Assembly: GCF_918797505.1 (NCBI RefSeq)
Contig: NC_092800.1
Span: forward strand, 23,265,577 to 23,329,576
From: Bemisia tabaci
Taxonomy: Eukaryota > Arthropoda > Insecta > Hemiptera > Aleyrodidae
Length of the DNA stretch: 64,000 bases
Reading direction: 5' to 3'
Position 1 is the first letter of the stretch. Every line of letters begins with the position of its first letter. The translations under genes were made by a program, and so were the position numbers. Positions 47,629 to 61,075 of this stretch are shown one piece after another. The notes below the pieces were generated by a model, which had not been told where the DNA came from, did not search any database, and worked only from the letters and a program-made list of their open reading frames with translations.

Positions 47629-47739
47629 TTACGAGTCGTGAATATTAAGGCGGAAAATGTCATGCGCACAATAGAACGAATTACCGAGTGGTTTTAGGAC
47701 AAAAATTTGCGAGTAAGCGTGAGGTGGGTCGTCATCAGC
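47629..47739 (-). CDS. Ntf-2: Ntf-2 alternative last exon B (distal)
   Basis: It encodes the same C-terminal sheet and helix as exon A, ending HDIFRLNIHDS with TAA. The acceptor is strong (GTTTTTTTCAG). The distal position, 2 kb beyond exon A, implies that exon A is skipped, or its poly(A) site not used, to make this isoform. Confidence 0.9.
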   Translation of the reverse strand, partial: ADDDPPHAYSQIFVLKPLGNSFYCAHDIFRLNIHDS

Positions 47740-50700
47740 CTGAAAAAAACAGAAAACCAAAACAGTTGTAGAACACAGAGAACTAGTAGTAAAGTTGTAG
47801 TAGTATTTTGTAATAGTAATTTTATGGTATTCATTTTAAAACCAATTTGACAGAAACAGTTCTGAGTACTTTGCGGCGGACTTTATTTTCTTATCTAAGA
47901 GTTTTGAATTTTTGTTTTCAAAACTATTGAACGAAAATCTATACAAAGACACTATTTTCTTAAGATCAAACATAGAAAATGAAGCAGATCATGATATATT
48001 CATTGATTGAAGATGAAAAAGTGGAGTGAAAGGGGATTAAACGTTAGAGAAGTAGCAGGAAGAAAGAAAAAGGAGCCAGAGAAAATAATTTTGATTTCAT
48101 CACTAACAAGCAACAAAAATTCAATAAACAGCAAAATTAGAAAATTTTCAAACAAGTTAATTAACACAACTGAAATGTCGGAAGATGTTAACTGATACTC
48201 TTGCATTTATGAATTACGAAATACAACTCCTCCAATCCTCCTACAGCTGAGGTGTAAAGGTTATAAATTAAGACAAGGTAATCCCTTAAGTGAGGATGAA
48301 TTTTAAAAACATGTATCAAGGCTGGTTTAACCGGGTAAGACTCTTTTACTTCAGCTACCTCAAGCTACTCTCTGATAGTACCCATTAGTATCAATTGTCT
48401 TTTATCCTTCCAATTTGTGAATGACACTCCAACAGCAGTTGGTAGAATCAGATTTGGCCCTCAGATACCAAATCCTCATAGAATCTAATCCATCTGAGTG
48501 ATAAATAATGTTCCTAAATAGTTGCCCACATTATTTTTTGACATGACTAAATCTGACCAAACTACGAACAGAGTGAATCCATCCAATTTGACTCAGCCCC
48601 CTCCCCCATGGAATTTTCCCTGATGCATTCATTATGTATATTTCTGTCAACATAGTGCACAAGGAATTTGTGGGTACATCTGTGAGACGAAGTGATGCAG
48701 TAAAAATGGGAAAGGCAAGTGCAAAAACTCACCGGCAGAGCTTTGGATGAAAATAGATAGATTTAATTGCAGAATCAACCTAACTGGATTTCATTTTGCC
48801 TAATTTTCTCTCATGTTTTATTATTTTAACAAAGAACTAAACTACTCAAGCCCTTAAACTCTCAGCATATTTACTCCCGCTTATGAAGAATATGTTCATA
48901 AAATTTCGAGTTTCAGTAGGTCAGGTTTTAAGTACAAAAAATAGAACATCAGAAAAAAGTAGGCAACATCTGATGTAGTTAAGTTGATTCTAGTTAAATC
49001 TGTCCAACTATAAAACAAATTGCAAGGCACACTGGTAAGAAGGAAGTAGGGTATACGATCGATCAAAATTGCGAAATTACTGGAAAGCTAACGGAGGCAG
49101 TTGGAGAATCGACAAGAAGGGTGAAAAATTGTGAGTCAAGAGCACACAATTAATCATCTCCTATATAAAGGAACACATCTCATCAGCGCTGTTTCAGAAT
49201 TTCTATGAAAATTTCATTTTATTATGCAAGAACCGTTGCATGAACTTGTCTGTCAATATTAGAGTCTTTTTTCACAAGGGTAAATAAAAATGACTGGAAA
49301 TTTCAGCTTTAGCATAGATCTATTTCCTACCTAGACAAGAAAAAATGTGGCCCGAACTGTATATATCAAGGTAGTAAACTAATGCTGGGTCCACAATCTT
49401 TTGCAGGGAAGGCAGGGCCAAAAAAATTTTCGATTAGGGTTAAATTTTCTTAATGTTTTTTTCTTTTTATAGATTATTCTATCTATTTCCATCATACACA
49501 TTTTACAGATTAAAACTCAAAATTTGTACAAGTGATTAGCAATGAAAATATATAAATTCATTTCATTTGAGAGGGCAACTATTAAGGGATAGGAAATCTT
49601 GTCATTCTCGAGAGACGCAGGAAACGGAGCAAAACATACTCGATTTGCAAGTCAAAGAGGAGAGCAGAGGAAAGGATAGGCAATGATCTGCAAATTTTCA
49701 CGGGGTGCTCGTTTCAGGCTAGCTATCAAGCGAGCATGCAGAGAAGACCACATTAGGTGCTAACTAACCGTCTTGAGGCTACAGAGAATCATGAAGAGCC
49801 AATCTAAATATGTCATGTTGAACGTAGAAACTCGTTCCTATTGGCTTCAAAACAAATATTTGGCTGTACGCATGGGGAGGATCTTCGTCCGTCTTCACCA
49901 AACAATCAACAGAGGGTGTTAGTACCGAAATGGGGGAAATCAAATTTTCAGTGCTCTTCTATTCGCACTTGTCTTCCCCCACTAAATCCTGATAAGTTAC
50001 ATCAAATGCAACAATGAATTCTCTCTTTTTTCCTGAATAAATTGATAAAAAAAATACTGATCGTTTATTCAATGTATCATCGTCAGAAATTTTTCCTTTC
50101 ACCATGGAACTTAGCTCTTTAATTATAATCATAATCAGTAAACTGACTTCTGTGCTGGAAATGAGTAACAAATGCAAAAAAATTTTGGGAGGATATTTCA
50201 TACCATTATACCGCTCGCATTATTTTTCTTGTATCAAATACTGTGAAAATGAAATATTTGTAGGCCAATTCCTATACTTACTACTAGCTAAACTAACTTG
50301 CTGTCCAGGAATGGGATTTTTGAAAACTTGAGAGAAATTTTGACCAATAGTATTATTCTTAGATGCTCTTTGTGTTCAATGTTTTTAAAACAATTTTTTA
50401 TTGGTTCCTCCATCTGAAGTCATATTTATTACCTAGAAACTAAAGATTGACTGAGGCAGCAGAAATGTTCCTGATTGTTTAAGATGTGCTTTTGAGGTAG
50501 AGCCTATAGCTTGTACACCACAAACTATTTAATTTTCATTCCTGATGTAGTATCAGACTATCCTAGGTACTACGATAGCTGTGCAGAGCACATTAGACTA
50601 CTACGAGTGCATTTCAAATAAAAGATAATAAATCGCGTAATTTTTCTCCAGGTTTTTCCCTCAGCACCACTACGTTACAAATTTCTGGTTTTTTTTGGCA

Positions 50701-53056
50701 CTTCTTTGAAATCAGATTGGAGCATTTAATTTCAAAGTAATCATGACAGATGGAATCAGGACAAGGATGAAATAGAAATATTACTGAGTACAGAAAAGCC
50801 AGAGAGAGGAATGAGATAATCATGAGATAAAATGAAATTTACCTGTAATCGTCCTAACACATTGATAAGTACTCCACCATCAAACATAGGCTGCGAATCT
50901 ACTGCTGTTATTTGTCTAATAATTTTTTGAAAGGTTAAACTCTGCAACAAACGTGAGATTTCATTGAAACAAATCAATTTTGAGGACAACTTGATCAAAT
51001 CCAAAATAAGAGACAGAATCGATGAGAATATCCACACAAAAGAATTTTTATGCGAAAAAAAAAAAAAACAAACAAACAAAGAATGACTAAAATATAGAAT
51101 TTTACTGGAGACTGTATTAAATTAAATTAGTCCTGTCCACTAGCAATCTTTAATACTCAAACCAAACAGGAATGTTCTCTGAGCGACATCAAACAAAATA
51201 AGACTTTTTTGTTATAGAGGGCAGCGACAGCGTCGAGTTCTATGGGCCAATCTACTGATGCGACAGACGAGTGCAGACAACCTTGCATAAGATCCTCTTA
51301 TAATCTAAAGATCTTTCCGTCAAACCTTGACCTTAACATTGCCAGTTCTAGGTGAGGCTAAGCTGCAATTTGAAAAATTAACTATAAAGCGTCTGCATTT
51401 TTGAAAGATGAGGATATTATTTATGCTTATGAGCCTCTTGCAAAACATTATGTCAGTTTATTGCTCAAAGGAGGCAGCCAAGACTAATTTGAGGCAGTCG
51501 CCCATAGAAAAATGGATTTATTTAACATCAAACATCAATTAAATGTGGGGATCCTAGGCAAAGTTGCAGCACTGGCAGGTAATTTTTAACAGGTTAATAC
51601 ATTTGCACTTGCGGGATTTCAGGGTTCGATAGAACTCGTCCCTGACAGTGGCTTCTTATTACCTTATTTAATATATACATTGCTACTCACAGTTAATTTT
51701 TCCATGATTTTAACAGCACCTTGAAGTTGCATTCCTTCAAATGTCATAAATGAAGTTTCCGCCTGAAAAATAAGATAAAAAATAATAGTAATACAGTGTG
51801 AGTAACAAAATTAAGGTAATACTTGAAGAAATTAACAACTAAACAACTGTCTTCTTTCCATGCAGATTCAATTCATAGTCCGCAATTTGCATCGATAGTT
51901 GCGCTTTAAAAGTGTTCATATCAACATACCTACTAAGAATAAGTACAGTTCACTTTGAATGGGCATTAAGAGGTCTTTTTTTCGTCCAGACCGCAATGGA
52001 ACACAACTTATCGCTTCATTTATTTTATCCTGGTCCCCTTGCACGGTCCAACTCGATCCTTGCATTCCAGACGAACGCTTAGATTGCTCTTCCAAGGTGA
52101 GTTGAAGTTGCAGTTACGCCAAATCTTTACCCACAGAGCTTAAATCATGCGGACAAGCATAAACAGACATATGACCGCCCTTGGAATTTTTCCCCCCATG
52201 GGACATTGTGGAGTTGGTCCGAACGGTACAGGATCCCAGTCCATTGCGTTCCATTTCTTCCAAGGCTACAGAAAGCCCTCATAGCTCTAGAGGATGGATG
52301 GATCTTGCATAGGCTCAAAAGCTCCCTGGTTGAAATATGTCGTACAGTATTATGAAATTTTAATTCCTCCTTGCAATCTCATTTTCGGCAAGAGGGCTAC
52401 ATGTAGCCAAACTAAAACCTAAACATGAACAATAAAGACTGATATTGCCGTAATGACAAAAAAATGCATGAGCTTCGCCTCATTTGTAATTTGAGGTTAG
52501 GGTTGATAAGTTGATATCTCACTTGAAATATACAGGTTTATAGATAAAACTTGGGGAAAGGGTAGAATTAGTTGTAATGGAAAGAGAGAGCTTTTCAGAA
52601 TTTAAAGAACATCAGTGTTTGGAAAAAGTAGTACCTAAATCTTAGGGAACACAGTCTTTTATGATAGAGACACATCAATGACATGAGACATGGGTAATGA
52701 ACCTTATCGAAGTTCCAGAACAGTTGGAGTTGGTGTAAGATAATTTAGATGAATTATGCCAATCTGAGGTCTCGTAAAAATGTGACTTGCATTCATGTGA
52801 CAACTGATAAGGCATCTACGTTCTGTCAGATGCAGCTGCTTTGACACTTCGAAGACCAATGCGCTCCTCCACTTTGTACAAGGCTGTGACATCACTCAGT
52901 AGAGATTATGGAGTAAAAATTCAGATTATAAACTTGACTTACATTATACATGTTAACTAAATTTGGCCTTTGTTCAGGATCGTCGAACAGAGCATAATAT
53001 TGTTGTACAAATCCTTTCCCGATTGCTTCATAAGCCGGATTTAGCGCTACAGCCAT
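47629..53056 (-). CDS. Ntf-2: Nuclear transport factor 2, alternative last exons
   Basis: NTF2 carries RanGDP into the nucleus by binding FxFG nucleoporins. Exons: 53056-52943, 51762-51691, 50941-50843, then either 49892-49779 (isoform A, 132 aa) or 47739-47629 (isoform B, 131 aa). The protein starts MAVALNPAYEAIGKGFVQQYY and includes FEGMQLQGAVKIMEKL, ITAVDSQPMFDGG and a DxDPPHAYSQIFVLKP end, matching the whole single-domain family (~127 aa). All coding exons break between codons, so either last exon keeps the frame. The first ATG is the family start. Confidence 0.95.
49779..49892 (-). CDS. Ntf-2: Ntf-2 alternative last exon A (proximal)
   Basis: It encodes TDEDPPHAYSQ, IFVLKPIGTSFYVQHDIFR and ALHDSL before the TAG. 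The acceptor (TTGGTGAAG) has a weak pyrimidine tract, which may favour regulated use. In exon B the equivalent residues are ADDDPPHAYSQ, LGNSFYCAHDIFR and NIHDS, so the two exons are homologous duplicates that differ at about a third of positions. Confidence 0.9.
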   Translation of the reverse strand, partial: TDEDPPHAYSQIFVLKPIGTSFYVQHDIFRLALHDSL

Positions 53057-53574
53057 TTTTGATTAAACTTAACGGTAAGTAAATATTCTACTATCAACTG
53101 AATTGCATTCACTTATACTTCCAGAAGAGGCTGCAGGATAAACTTCACAAAACTTCGGGCCCGATAAAGATCTATTCGCCTCGCACTTCCCCAAATTCGG
53201 ATCCCGAAAATTTCAAAGGACGGCCGATAAGTTGCAGAAAAATGTTCTTTCTCTTCTTCATCCGGACGCAAATTCTCTCAAGGTTGCCACATAGAGAGGA
53301 GCAAAAAAGTGACATGAAGCAAGGTTGCATCTTATGTTGCACTTTGATGAGAAACAAAGAATCACGCAAAGCAAGAACCTTCCATAGGCGAATTTGATAG
53401 TTTGGAAAAAACCATGACTTACATAATTCCATTATTTTCAGATGAGAATCATAAAGAAGGAACTCGTACAGAAAAAAATCGCAAGAGAATTAGAGAAAGC
53501 ACCATAGTGTTGGTGTCACTGGTATATTTTGGCGGGTAAAAACGACTCACGGTTGGCGCAGCTGCCGTGCCGCA

Positions 53575-53863
53575 CAGGGTTGCAATTTTCCATGAAAACT
53601 AATATATTTAACTTTCATTGAAATATTTTAAGAAATTTCAGAAAAAATACAAAGATATTGCATGAAAAATTTTGGAAATGCAAAAGTAAATTAAAGCCAA
53701 ATGGTTTCTGCTTTTAGATGTTTTTGAAGCCTGTTGCATACCCTATCCCCGACGATATATTTTTTCATATTTTTCAATTTTTCCTAGCTTTGTGAAATTT
53801 CATGAAATATTTCTCAGAAATCTCCAATCTTTCATAATTTTAATTTCACTTGTGCAACCCTGG
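53575..53863. mobile_element. hAT-like MITE with CAGGGTTGCA ends
   Basis: The left end 'cagggttgcaattttcc' and right end 'cacttgtgcaaccctg' are inverted. Flanking 'tgccgca' is repeated directly on both sides (7 bases). The interior carries 'gaaatatttc' palindromes like the element at 6,218. It lies ~520 bp upstream of the Ntf-2 start codon. Confidence 0.75.
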
Positions 53864-54002
53864 CTGCCGCACGAGCAAAGCCTTCGATTACAAAAAAAGC
53901 AAAAAAAAAATTATTATGAGAGTAATTAGGTAACCACAGGCTTCTTCACCTTCTTTTGTGTAGAGTAACTTAGTACTTTTGTGCAATAAAGGATACCTAT
54001 CT

Positions 54003-54309
54003 GTGGCCAAAGCGCGAAACCGCGTACCTCTGTTAGCGTCGTTGTAGTATGGCGGTTCCTCCGGGCAACAAAATAAAAAAATTATGAACGTCCGTTGTAG
54101 ACTTCCTGTCATATTTAATTTTTTCTTCTGAAAACCATAGTCAACATGTTTTTTGAAAACTTCCTTGATTTTTCTTTCTCTATTAGCAAAATATATTCCG
54201 TATAAAGTTCAAGCCATAAGTTTGCTTGTCTCTCTTCCAAAAATGAAATAGGAACCGAAATTTTGGGACACTGCAATAGAGGTACGTGATTTCGCACGTA
54301 CTTTAGCCA
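54003..54309. mobile_element. CACGTATCTC-family MITE, copy 4
   Basis: Left 'ggccaaagcgcgaaaccgcg' with 'tacctctg', right 'agaggtacgtgatttcgc' with 'gtactttagcc'. It has a ~50-bp insertion near the left end and the shared 'gacttcctgtcat' word. Confidence 0.7.
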
Positions 54310-54500
54310 TCCTATCTTTCTTTAGTTCTCCTCTCAGGTAATTGGGCCCTTGCCAAATTAATTTGATTACCTACAGCCTGTGCTAAATTAATATCACGAG
54401 CCCCATGATTCTAGATAGGTAGTTTTTATGATCTAGAGCTAATTTTGTCTTCAATTACTTCTGAGTTATGATAAGGGGCAGAGCAAGAGCAGATTTTGTA

Positions 54501-54600
54501 CAGGGTGTCTAGTATTTTTTAATTTTGAAAAATCCTGATATATTTTCCTGATTTTTCCTAACTCGGAGGACAATTACATAAACTTAAAAATCCGATCAGA
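54501..54600 (+). mobile_element. CAGGGTGTCTAG element, left-end fragment
   Basis: It begins 'cagggtgtctag' and continues with 'aaatcctgat' and 'cctgatttttcc' repeats like the full element at 8,132. No right end is found, so it is a truncated copy. Confidence 0.6.
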
Positions 54601-56144
54601 AACTATGGTTCCTGAAAGGCACATCGGCACGAATGATGGAACATTGTTGGAGTCTGGAACTGATCGTTCTAAATTTTTAATGAGCCTGTTTGGTAATTAT
54701 GAACTTGACACACATGAATGCGATTTTTTTGTTTTTTCTGAAACTTTTTCATGATGGCACTGAAGAATGCCCGATTTAAATTGCATGCTAGGGTTTCATT
54801 GAATACATTCAAGTAATATTGAGAGAGAAAAGTTACTCTCATGAGGTAAAAACGGTTTAAAAGAACTACAAGGAATTTCGAGGAGAAACAGTACAAATTT
54901 TTGGGTAAAATAACACAATCTATATTTTACAACATGATTTACTATATATACAAGAGCCATAAGTGAAACGTGATTTTCACAAGCGTTATTTAAGTTTAAT
55001 TATACTCACAATAAATTAGAATAAAACTTCACCTTTCATCAGCCATTTAATTTTGCTATTATAAGCTTACAATAAATTTCTGATCCTGGGTCAAAATTGA
55101 TGACTGCGATTCATGTCACAAATCAAAAACGGAAATTGATAACTTTAATGACAAGATGAACCAGAGAATAGATTGGGGCAGAGGGGGAGAGTAAATTCTA
55201 ATGACCGATCTCAAAACTGGGTGCGAGTGCTAGGACTTGCTTGAGGAATGAGAATGTGGAGCATAGTGCTGCGGAACGAGGAAAAGCGTCACTTTTAAGA
55301 GTCCTTCTCCGCACAATAAATCAATAACTGTCTACATATGATTATGTTGATAGCCAGTAGATTAGCCAAATCATTTTTTTTTTAAGTAGAATTTATAATC
55401 CTACAGCAGCATACAGGTAAGTTTTTATTATCGAGTCAAGTTTTCTTTTGACGGAATCATACCCTGAATTATGAGGATATTTATAAAAAGATGGGTTCAA
55501 GTAGATCTATTACTGTTTACTCACTAAATTTTAAGCATACAGTAAGTTAGAGTATCTGCTCCTTTCGCATCTTGCAAGTAGCAAGCATGCCTATCTTGCA
55601 AGCCTAATGTTGTCAAGACAAAAAAGAAAAAAATAAAATTAAAACTCGAAACTGAAAAGAGTCACATTCATCTTTCCCCTTAATTTTTCATAAGTAAATT
55701 AGGATCTGAACCAAAGGTTTAATACCACGGTAACGCAAACTTGACAGTCCTGACCTAGACAGGGTAAAATGGACAGAGAGGGGATTCTCCACGGAGAAGA
55801 TTTTATGACTTCATGAAACTTGGAACTGAGCCTATCACAAGTTAAGACTAATTGGCCAGGCGACACAGCTCTTGCAAAGATAGCAATACAGTCAGAAGTG
55901 CAGGAAGAGAGACTCTATCAACATCCAAGTGCCAGGGGATAACTAGGTGCTACACATTACTTTATCAATATTCTTCATTGTGCGCCAAATTTGCCCGTGA
56001 AAAGATGAACCATGTTAAGAGAAAATACCTCCCAGAAATTTCTGCCGAGTTTTTCAATAAAGTTCTTGCTTTAACTCATGCCAGTTTCCATCTACTACAA
56101 ACATTACTCACTTATTCCGAATACTTAAAAATGCAATCTTATTG
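54601..56144. other. Intergenic region between Cdc73 and Ntf-2
   Basis: AT-rich sequence without a supported gene. The open frame at 55,852-56,145 (+) has no family resemblance. Confidence 0.3.
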
Positions 56145-56320
56145 AAATTAGATTTTAATTGGACCACATTTTGAGATAAGAAACTACAATTTTTGGCTCA
56201 TTTCGGAAACAATGTATGTGCCATTAGTTTCTCTGTGCGCACAGGTTCTTCAATGGATGGGTTAGATATTCTAAATCCTTTTTGCAAAATGACATCCAAT
56301 TGAGATTTCGACTAACTTTT
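56145..56320. repeat. Dispersed 'GGCTCAT' repeat family, compact copy
   Basis: Its ends 'aattggaccacattttg' (56,157) and 'caaaatgacatccaatt' (56,302) are inverted. Inside are 'gaaactacaatttttggctc' and 'aacaatgtatgtgcc'. This copy shows the likely true termini of the family. Confidence 0.7.
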
Positions 56321-57198
56321 GAAGAAACAACAAAGGGTGAGCCTCCAATTGAATACTTATCGTCAATAACAGGCTGAGTGCCAAAATAATGTTGGATGAT
56401 TGATTTTAGTTGTTCACACTTTAATTTCTGAAAACTGCTGCGGAACATACCCCTAATGCAATCTTTCAGAAGTTCAACGCACTACTATACTGTTGGTGCC
56501 ACTTAGCTCATTGTGCAGCATGTTGTCCTTGGTACTTGGAAGGGAATGCTGCTTCTATTATCTAACTCGATTTACAATTTTTTGGTACTCAGTCCATGAT
56601 TGATAAGTCTCCAATTTACAATAACCTTTCCTTCCATTTAGTCTGTTGGTCTTGAAATTAATTCGCGGATACATTACATTTAAAATAACAGTTTGACAGA
56701 TGGTAAACAGAAAGGACCTCTTTGAATAATACTCTTCAATTATAAAATTTGTAAAAATGTCCTGAAAAAACAATTCAATTTCTAAAAAGAACTAAGATGC
56801 ATGTATAAAATGTTGAGAAGTTACAGGGTATAATTTCAGAATTTTATGAGAGGCAATTTTCCCATTTGTTTTACAGGTAAAAACACATACAGCTAGAGAA
56901 ATTGCTCGAGAGCCATAAACTCCGATTCAGAATGCACTGAAGTTGATTTTTAGGACCAGTCAGCATCCACTTGAACCAAGGATTCTTGACAACTGGATGA
57001 ATTCATGCTTGAACAGAATAATTTAATTATTGAAGAGAACTTGATTTCTCACAATTAATAATGCACGATCTATGCTATTACACAAGGTGATGAGCAAAGT
57101 ATACAGAGAACACTGAAAAGCTCTTTGAAAGAGCTGCCACTATCCTATGGAGTAAAATGTTATAATACTCAAGAGGGAAAACTTCACACGTGCTTTGT

Positions 57199-60100
57199 TT
57201 AGAAACGTAGATGTTGCTTGAATTTCAGCATATGCCTGGAACAGAGGAGAAGACAGTTAGATCAATAGAAATTTGAAGTTTTGAAAGAAGCTTAAAAAAC
57301 ATACTTTGAAAAAGAAAACAGAATTAATTAGCTTCAGTAAACTATCGGATATCAGTACTTTTAAAACACACTATACTTTAAAATCTTACAAGAACCTCCT
57401 TTCGATTTTTGTTGAATATTTGGCTTATCAGAAGTATTAATACACTCCTATCTGAACTGTTTGAGCTCTGAGTAAATAAGTGCATATAATTATTAAAAAT
57501 ATTGAATTAGTTAATTTAAAAATTACTCAGTGTAATTAAAATTACTTCTTTAAATTCTAAATTTAAAACATTGTACATGCACTGCTGCCTTGTATGTCTG
57601 TCTGTTGGATTACTGATAAGCATGAGAACAGGTCTCTATTGTTAGCTCCGAAAATACTGCTCTGCTGGTTCTGATTTCTACTGGCAAGAATCTTCATATG
57701 ATCACAACTTTTTAATGGACTTATTTCGAAAACTCATCAGAAACCGATAGGACAACCCAAGTACAACATTGAACTCAAATTGTTATGCCATAGATTCATT
57801 TTGCTGTTTTTAGCCATATATTCATTTGCTCAATAATTTTGAATGCGATTCTTCCAGATTTAAGAGCAAGTGCAACAAAAGCATCTGCTCTGAGCGGAAA
57901 ATTTTAGATGGTAGCAAATGATTGATTTTTTTTTCTATAGTTCACTAAACTTACAGGTATGATATCTTCTCCAAGAAGACAAAAACGTGACTTTTACACA
58001 TATTGCACCTATTACATTATCCCTTTGTTTTTGGGAGGGGAGTGGATTTTCCAGCCAATTGCGGAGGGAGGGCGCAAAACACCTGAATCAAGCTCTTACT
58101 GTAATGACAGATACGGCAATCAGTAATGAAAATATTTTGCCATGAAAGAAAATTTAAGGGACCAAAAATAGTTGACTGGTGTGACTATGATATTGGTATT
58201 GTGAAACATTGTTGCTTAAAACATCTAGCAAAGTAAAGATAATTAATATAGGTAGACGAAAGGCCTGTCTAAGAGGGTATGACTTGATGACCTGAAAGTG
58301 TCGAAACTATTTTCAACGGAGAATAGATAAAGAAATTTGAATTACTTAGGTATCCTGAAATGTACTCACCTGTCTAGTTTTTCCCAGAAAACCATCAACG
58401 CTGCTCTATCAAGATGCCGCTTCGTGCGAGAAAGTTGAATTACACTAACAGCCCATTTGGCTACATTGGCGTCTAATTTCATTTCGTCATACTTCAGATG
58501 AAATGCACAAACTGTAAGAAATATGAACAAAACGCATAAGGATATACAATTTTTTATAATCATAATAAGACAATGAGCTAGAGGATAGACAATGTATTAA
58601 AAGTTGCGAACATTACAAAGATCTGGGAGGTTGCGTATCCAGGATGGAAAGATGGACCAAGCCGTAAAAGATCAAAACCTGCAGGGAAGGAAAGCTATTG
58701 CTATGTGAAATAGGATTCTTTGGGATCAAAGTATCTCCAGAGAAAAAAAGGGATTGATTTATAACACCATAATCAAAAGCATTCTGACCTACAGCAGTGA
58801 AGTATCGCCCATGAAAGATCATACCAAAAAGAGTCGTAAGGCAACTGAAATGGATTTCTGGCGATGATCAGCCCGAATCTCAAGGAGAGATCAAGTAAGG
58901 AATGAAAGAGTGCGTGAGATCATTAACGCCGAGCAGGACATCGTGCATGAAATTATGACCAAACAGCTTGTCTGGTATGGGCTACTTTGTTGCTTGAAAA
59001 GGGCTACTTGAGCCAGGTTTCTTTGGTTTGAGTCAAGTTTAATTATCTTTTCTTTTTTTTGGAGTCAATTTTGAGCTTTTACGAGCTTTGAAAATAACTT
59101 TGAATTATGTCGAGCTTGAGAAGATTTGAGCTTGAATTAAGTAAGTTCGCATGTTTAACTTATGAAATTAAACTTATGAATTTTAAACATTGAATATACG
59201 AGTAGTCAACACAAAAACTCAACAAAAAGTTTGCCACTATTGGAAATCAGGTTAAACAGAGTTCAGCGTGATAAAAAAAATTCCTGTTAACTTCTATAAA
59301 ATTTGCACATTCGGAATTGCCTCATTTTGATTTAATATAATATGAATTAGGTGAATTTAGAAAACACTTTGACTTTCACGCTGTGAGAACATACTCAAAT
59401 AGTTAGACTCGAAGTGAACTTACTTTTTGCAAATATTTCAATAGGGTTACCATCCCATGGCCAGCCTTTGAACTGCCAAGTGGGTCCCATAACAAAAACA
59501 GCAACAACACGATCCCAATCCGCATTCGTTAGCTTCTGAGGATTGTCTATAACTCGGTAAGGGACTGTAAATGATTCTTTCCTACGTTGTAACAAAACTT
59601 CGTTTTCTCTTCTAGCTCCTTGTGCTTTCTTCTCCTCTGTTGTAACAAACCTGTCGGAAGAAAAAATCAAATTCTATATGAGATGTACAAAAGGAGAGGA
59701 ATAACCACTCTGACATTGATTGAAAAAATTGAGATACGTTAAGGAAGACCTTGCATGGAAAGCCAAAGAATACTGCGCTAGCTAAATTCTGATATTTGAT
59801 ATGATATTCTTGATGGGAAAAATGAGCTTTTGAAATTAAATTTTACACATGCCAATTTTCAGGGAAAATGGGCTAAGAAGAGAATATTGCACGAACAGAT
59901 TTGGTGACGTCGTTGGAAGTATTGGCTGCCATACGTCATTTCGCCCTCGTTTGTTTCACCTCCCGCTAAAATTTACGTCAGAAACACCTATTTCCAAGGT
60001 CATATCTTGATCTTACAACAGTTCAATTTTCAAAAATTTTCCTTGTTTCGTAGCGCTTTAGATACCCTGGATATGACAGGCTAAAAAATTGTAAAACATT

Positions 60101-61044
60101 ACTTGGATGTAAAATGATACTTACTTGAGTTCTTGTAGAATATCTCTAGCATTGTACATGGATATTAAAGAGGTAGTTGCTGACGGAATAATAATGATTG
60201 GTGTTTTGGAGACTCTCTTGTTCACCTGTCCTGCGGAACCCATTCGATTCTGAAAAGCATACACAGAAAAAATACTTAGCTTCTGCTTAAAATTTCCCAG
60301 GTTAAGTTTTGGATTGGACGGAGTAAAGAGAAAGATAGATCTAGCATCATCAGAACCACGGATGAAAGTTTATATGTTAAAATAATAGCTAATTTTTGAA
60401 CATTTTCTAAGTGCTGAAAGAACCACCAAGAGGAATTACAGCAAAAAAGCATATAAGTTGTACCGTTTTTAAATCATTTACAATCCAGTGGAGTCCTTGC
60501 CAAACAAGTTTGAGCTCTTTCAGACTGTGACAGAAAATCGTCTGACGTCCTTTTAGCATAGTAAATAAATGCAAGAATCAAGATGGCGGATCTTCTGTCG
60601 CAGTCTAAAAGTTCGTAACCTTATTTGGCCTGGACTTAAACAATGAAAAGGCATTTCAGAAATTCTAATATCCATGAGATAGTTTTACATTTCACGTAAA
60701 TACCATAATTTGAAATTTCTAAAATTTTGAGTGTTCAGTTCTTAGGTGGAACTTACCTGCGTTAATGGTAAAGATGGTTGAGGTGTGGACGGAGAGGGAA
60801 CGGCTGGTTTTTTTGGCTGATTTCCTTCAGTCACGGATTTTAGGGTCATACCGTGGTATGTTCCAGTGGTATCAATTTTGAAACCTTCCGTTTCTATAAA
60901 ACAAAGGACAAAAAGTGTAATTAAATCCTCCGATAATAATTTGTAAATTAATAAAGATGATAGTATGATCAGTACCTTTCTTTCATTCATCAAGAGAAAA
61001 AAAATTACTCTTATGTGGTCAATTTTAGAAAGGGACGCTGGAAC

Positions 61045-61075
<31 letters not shown>

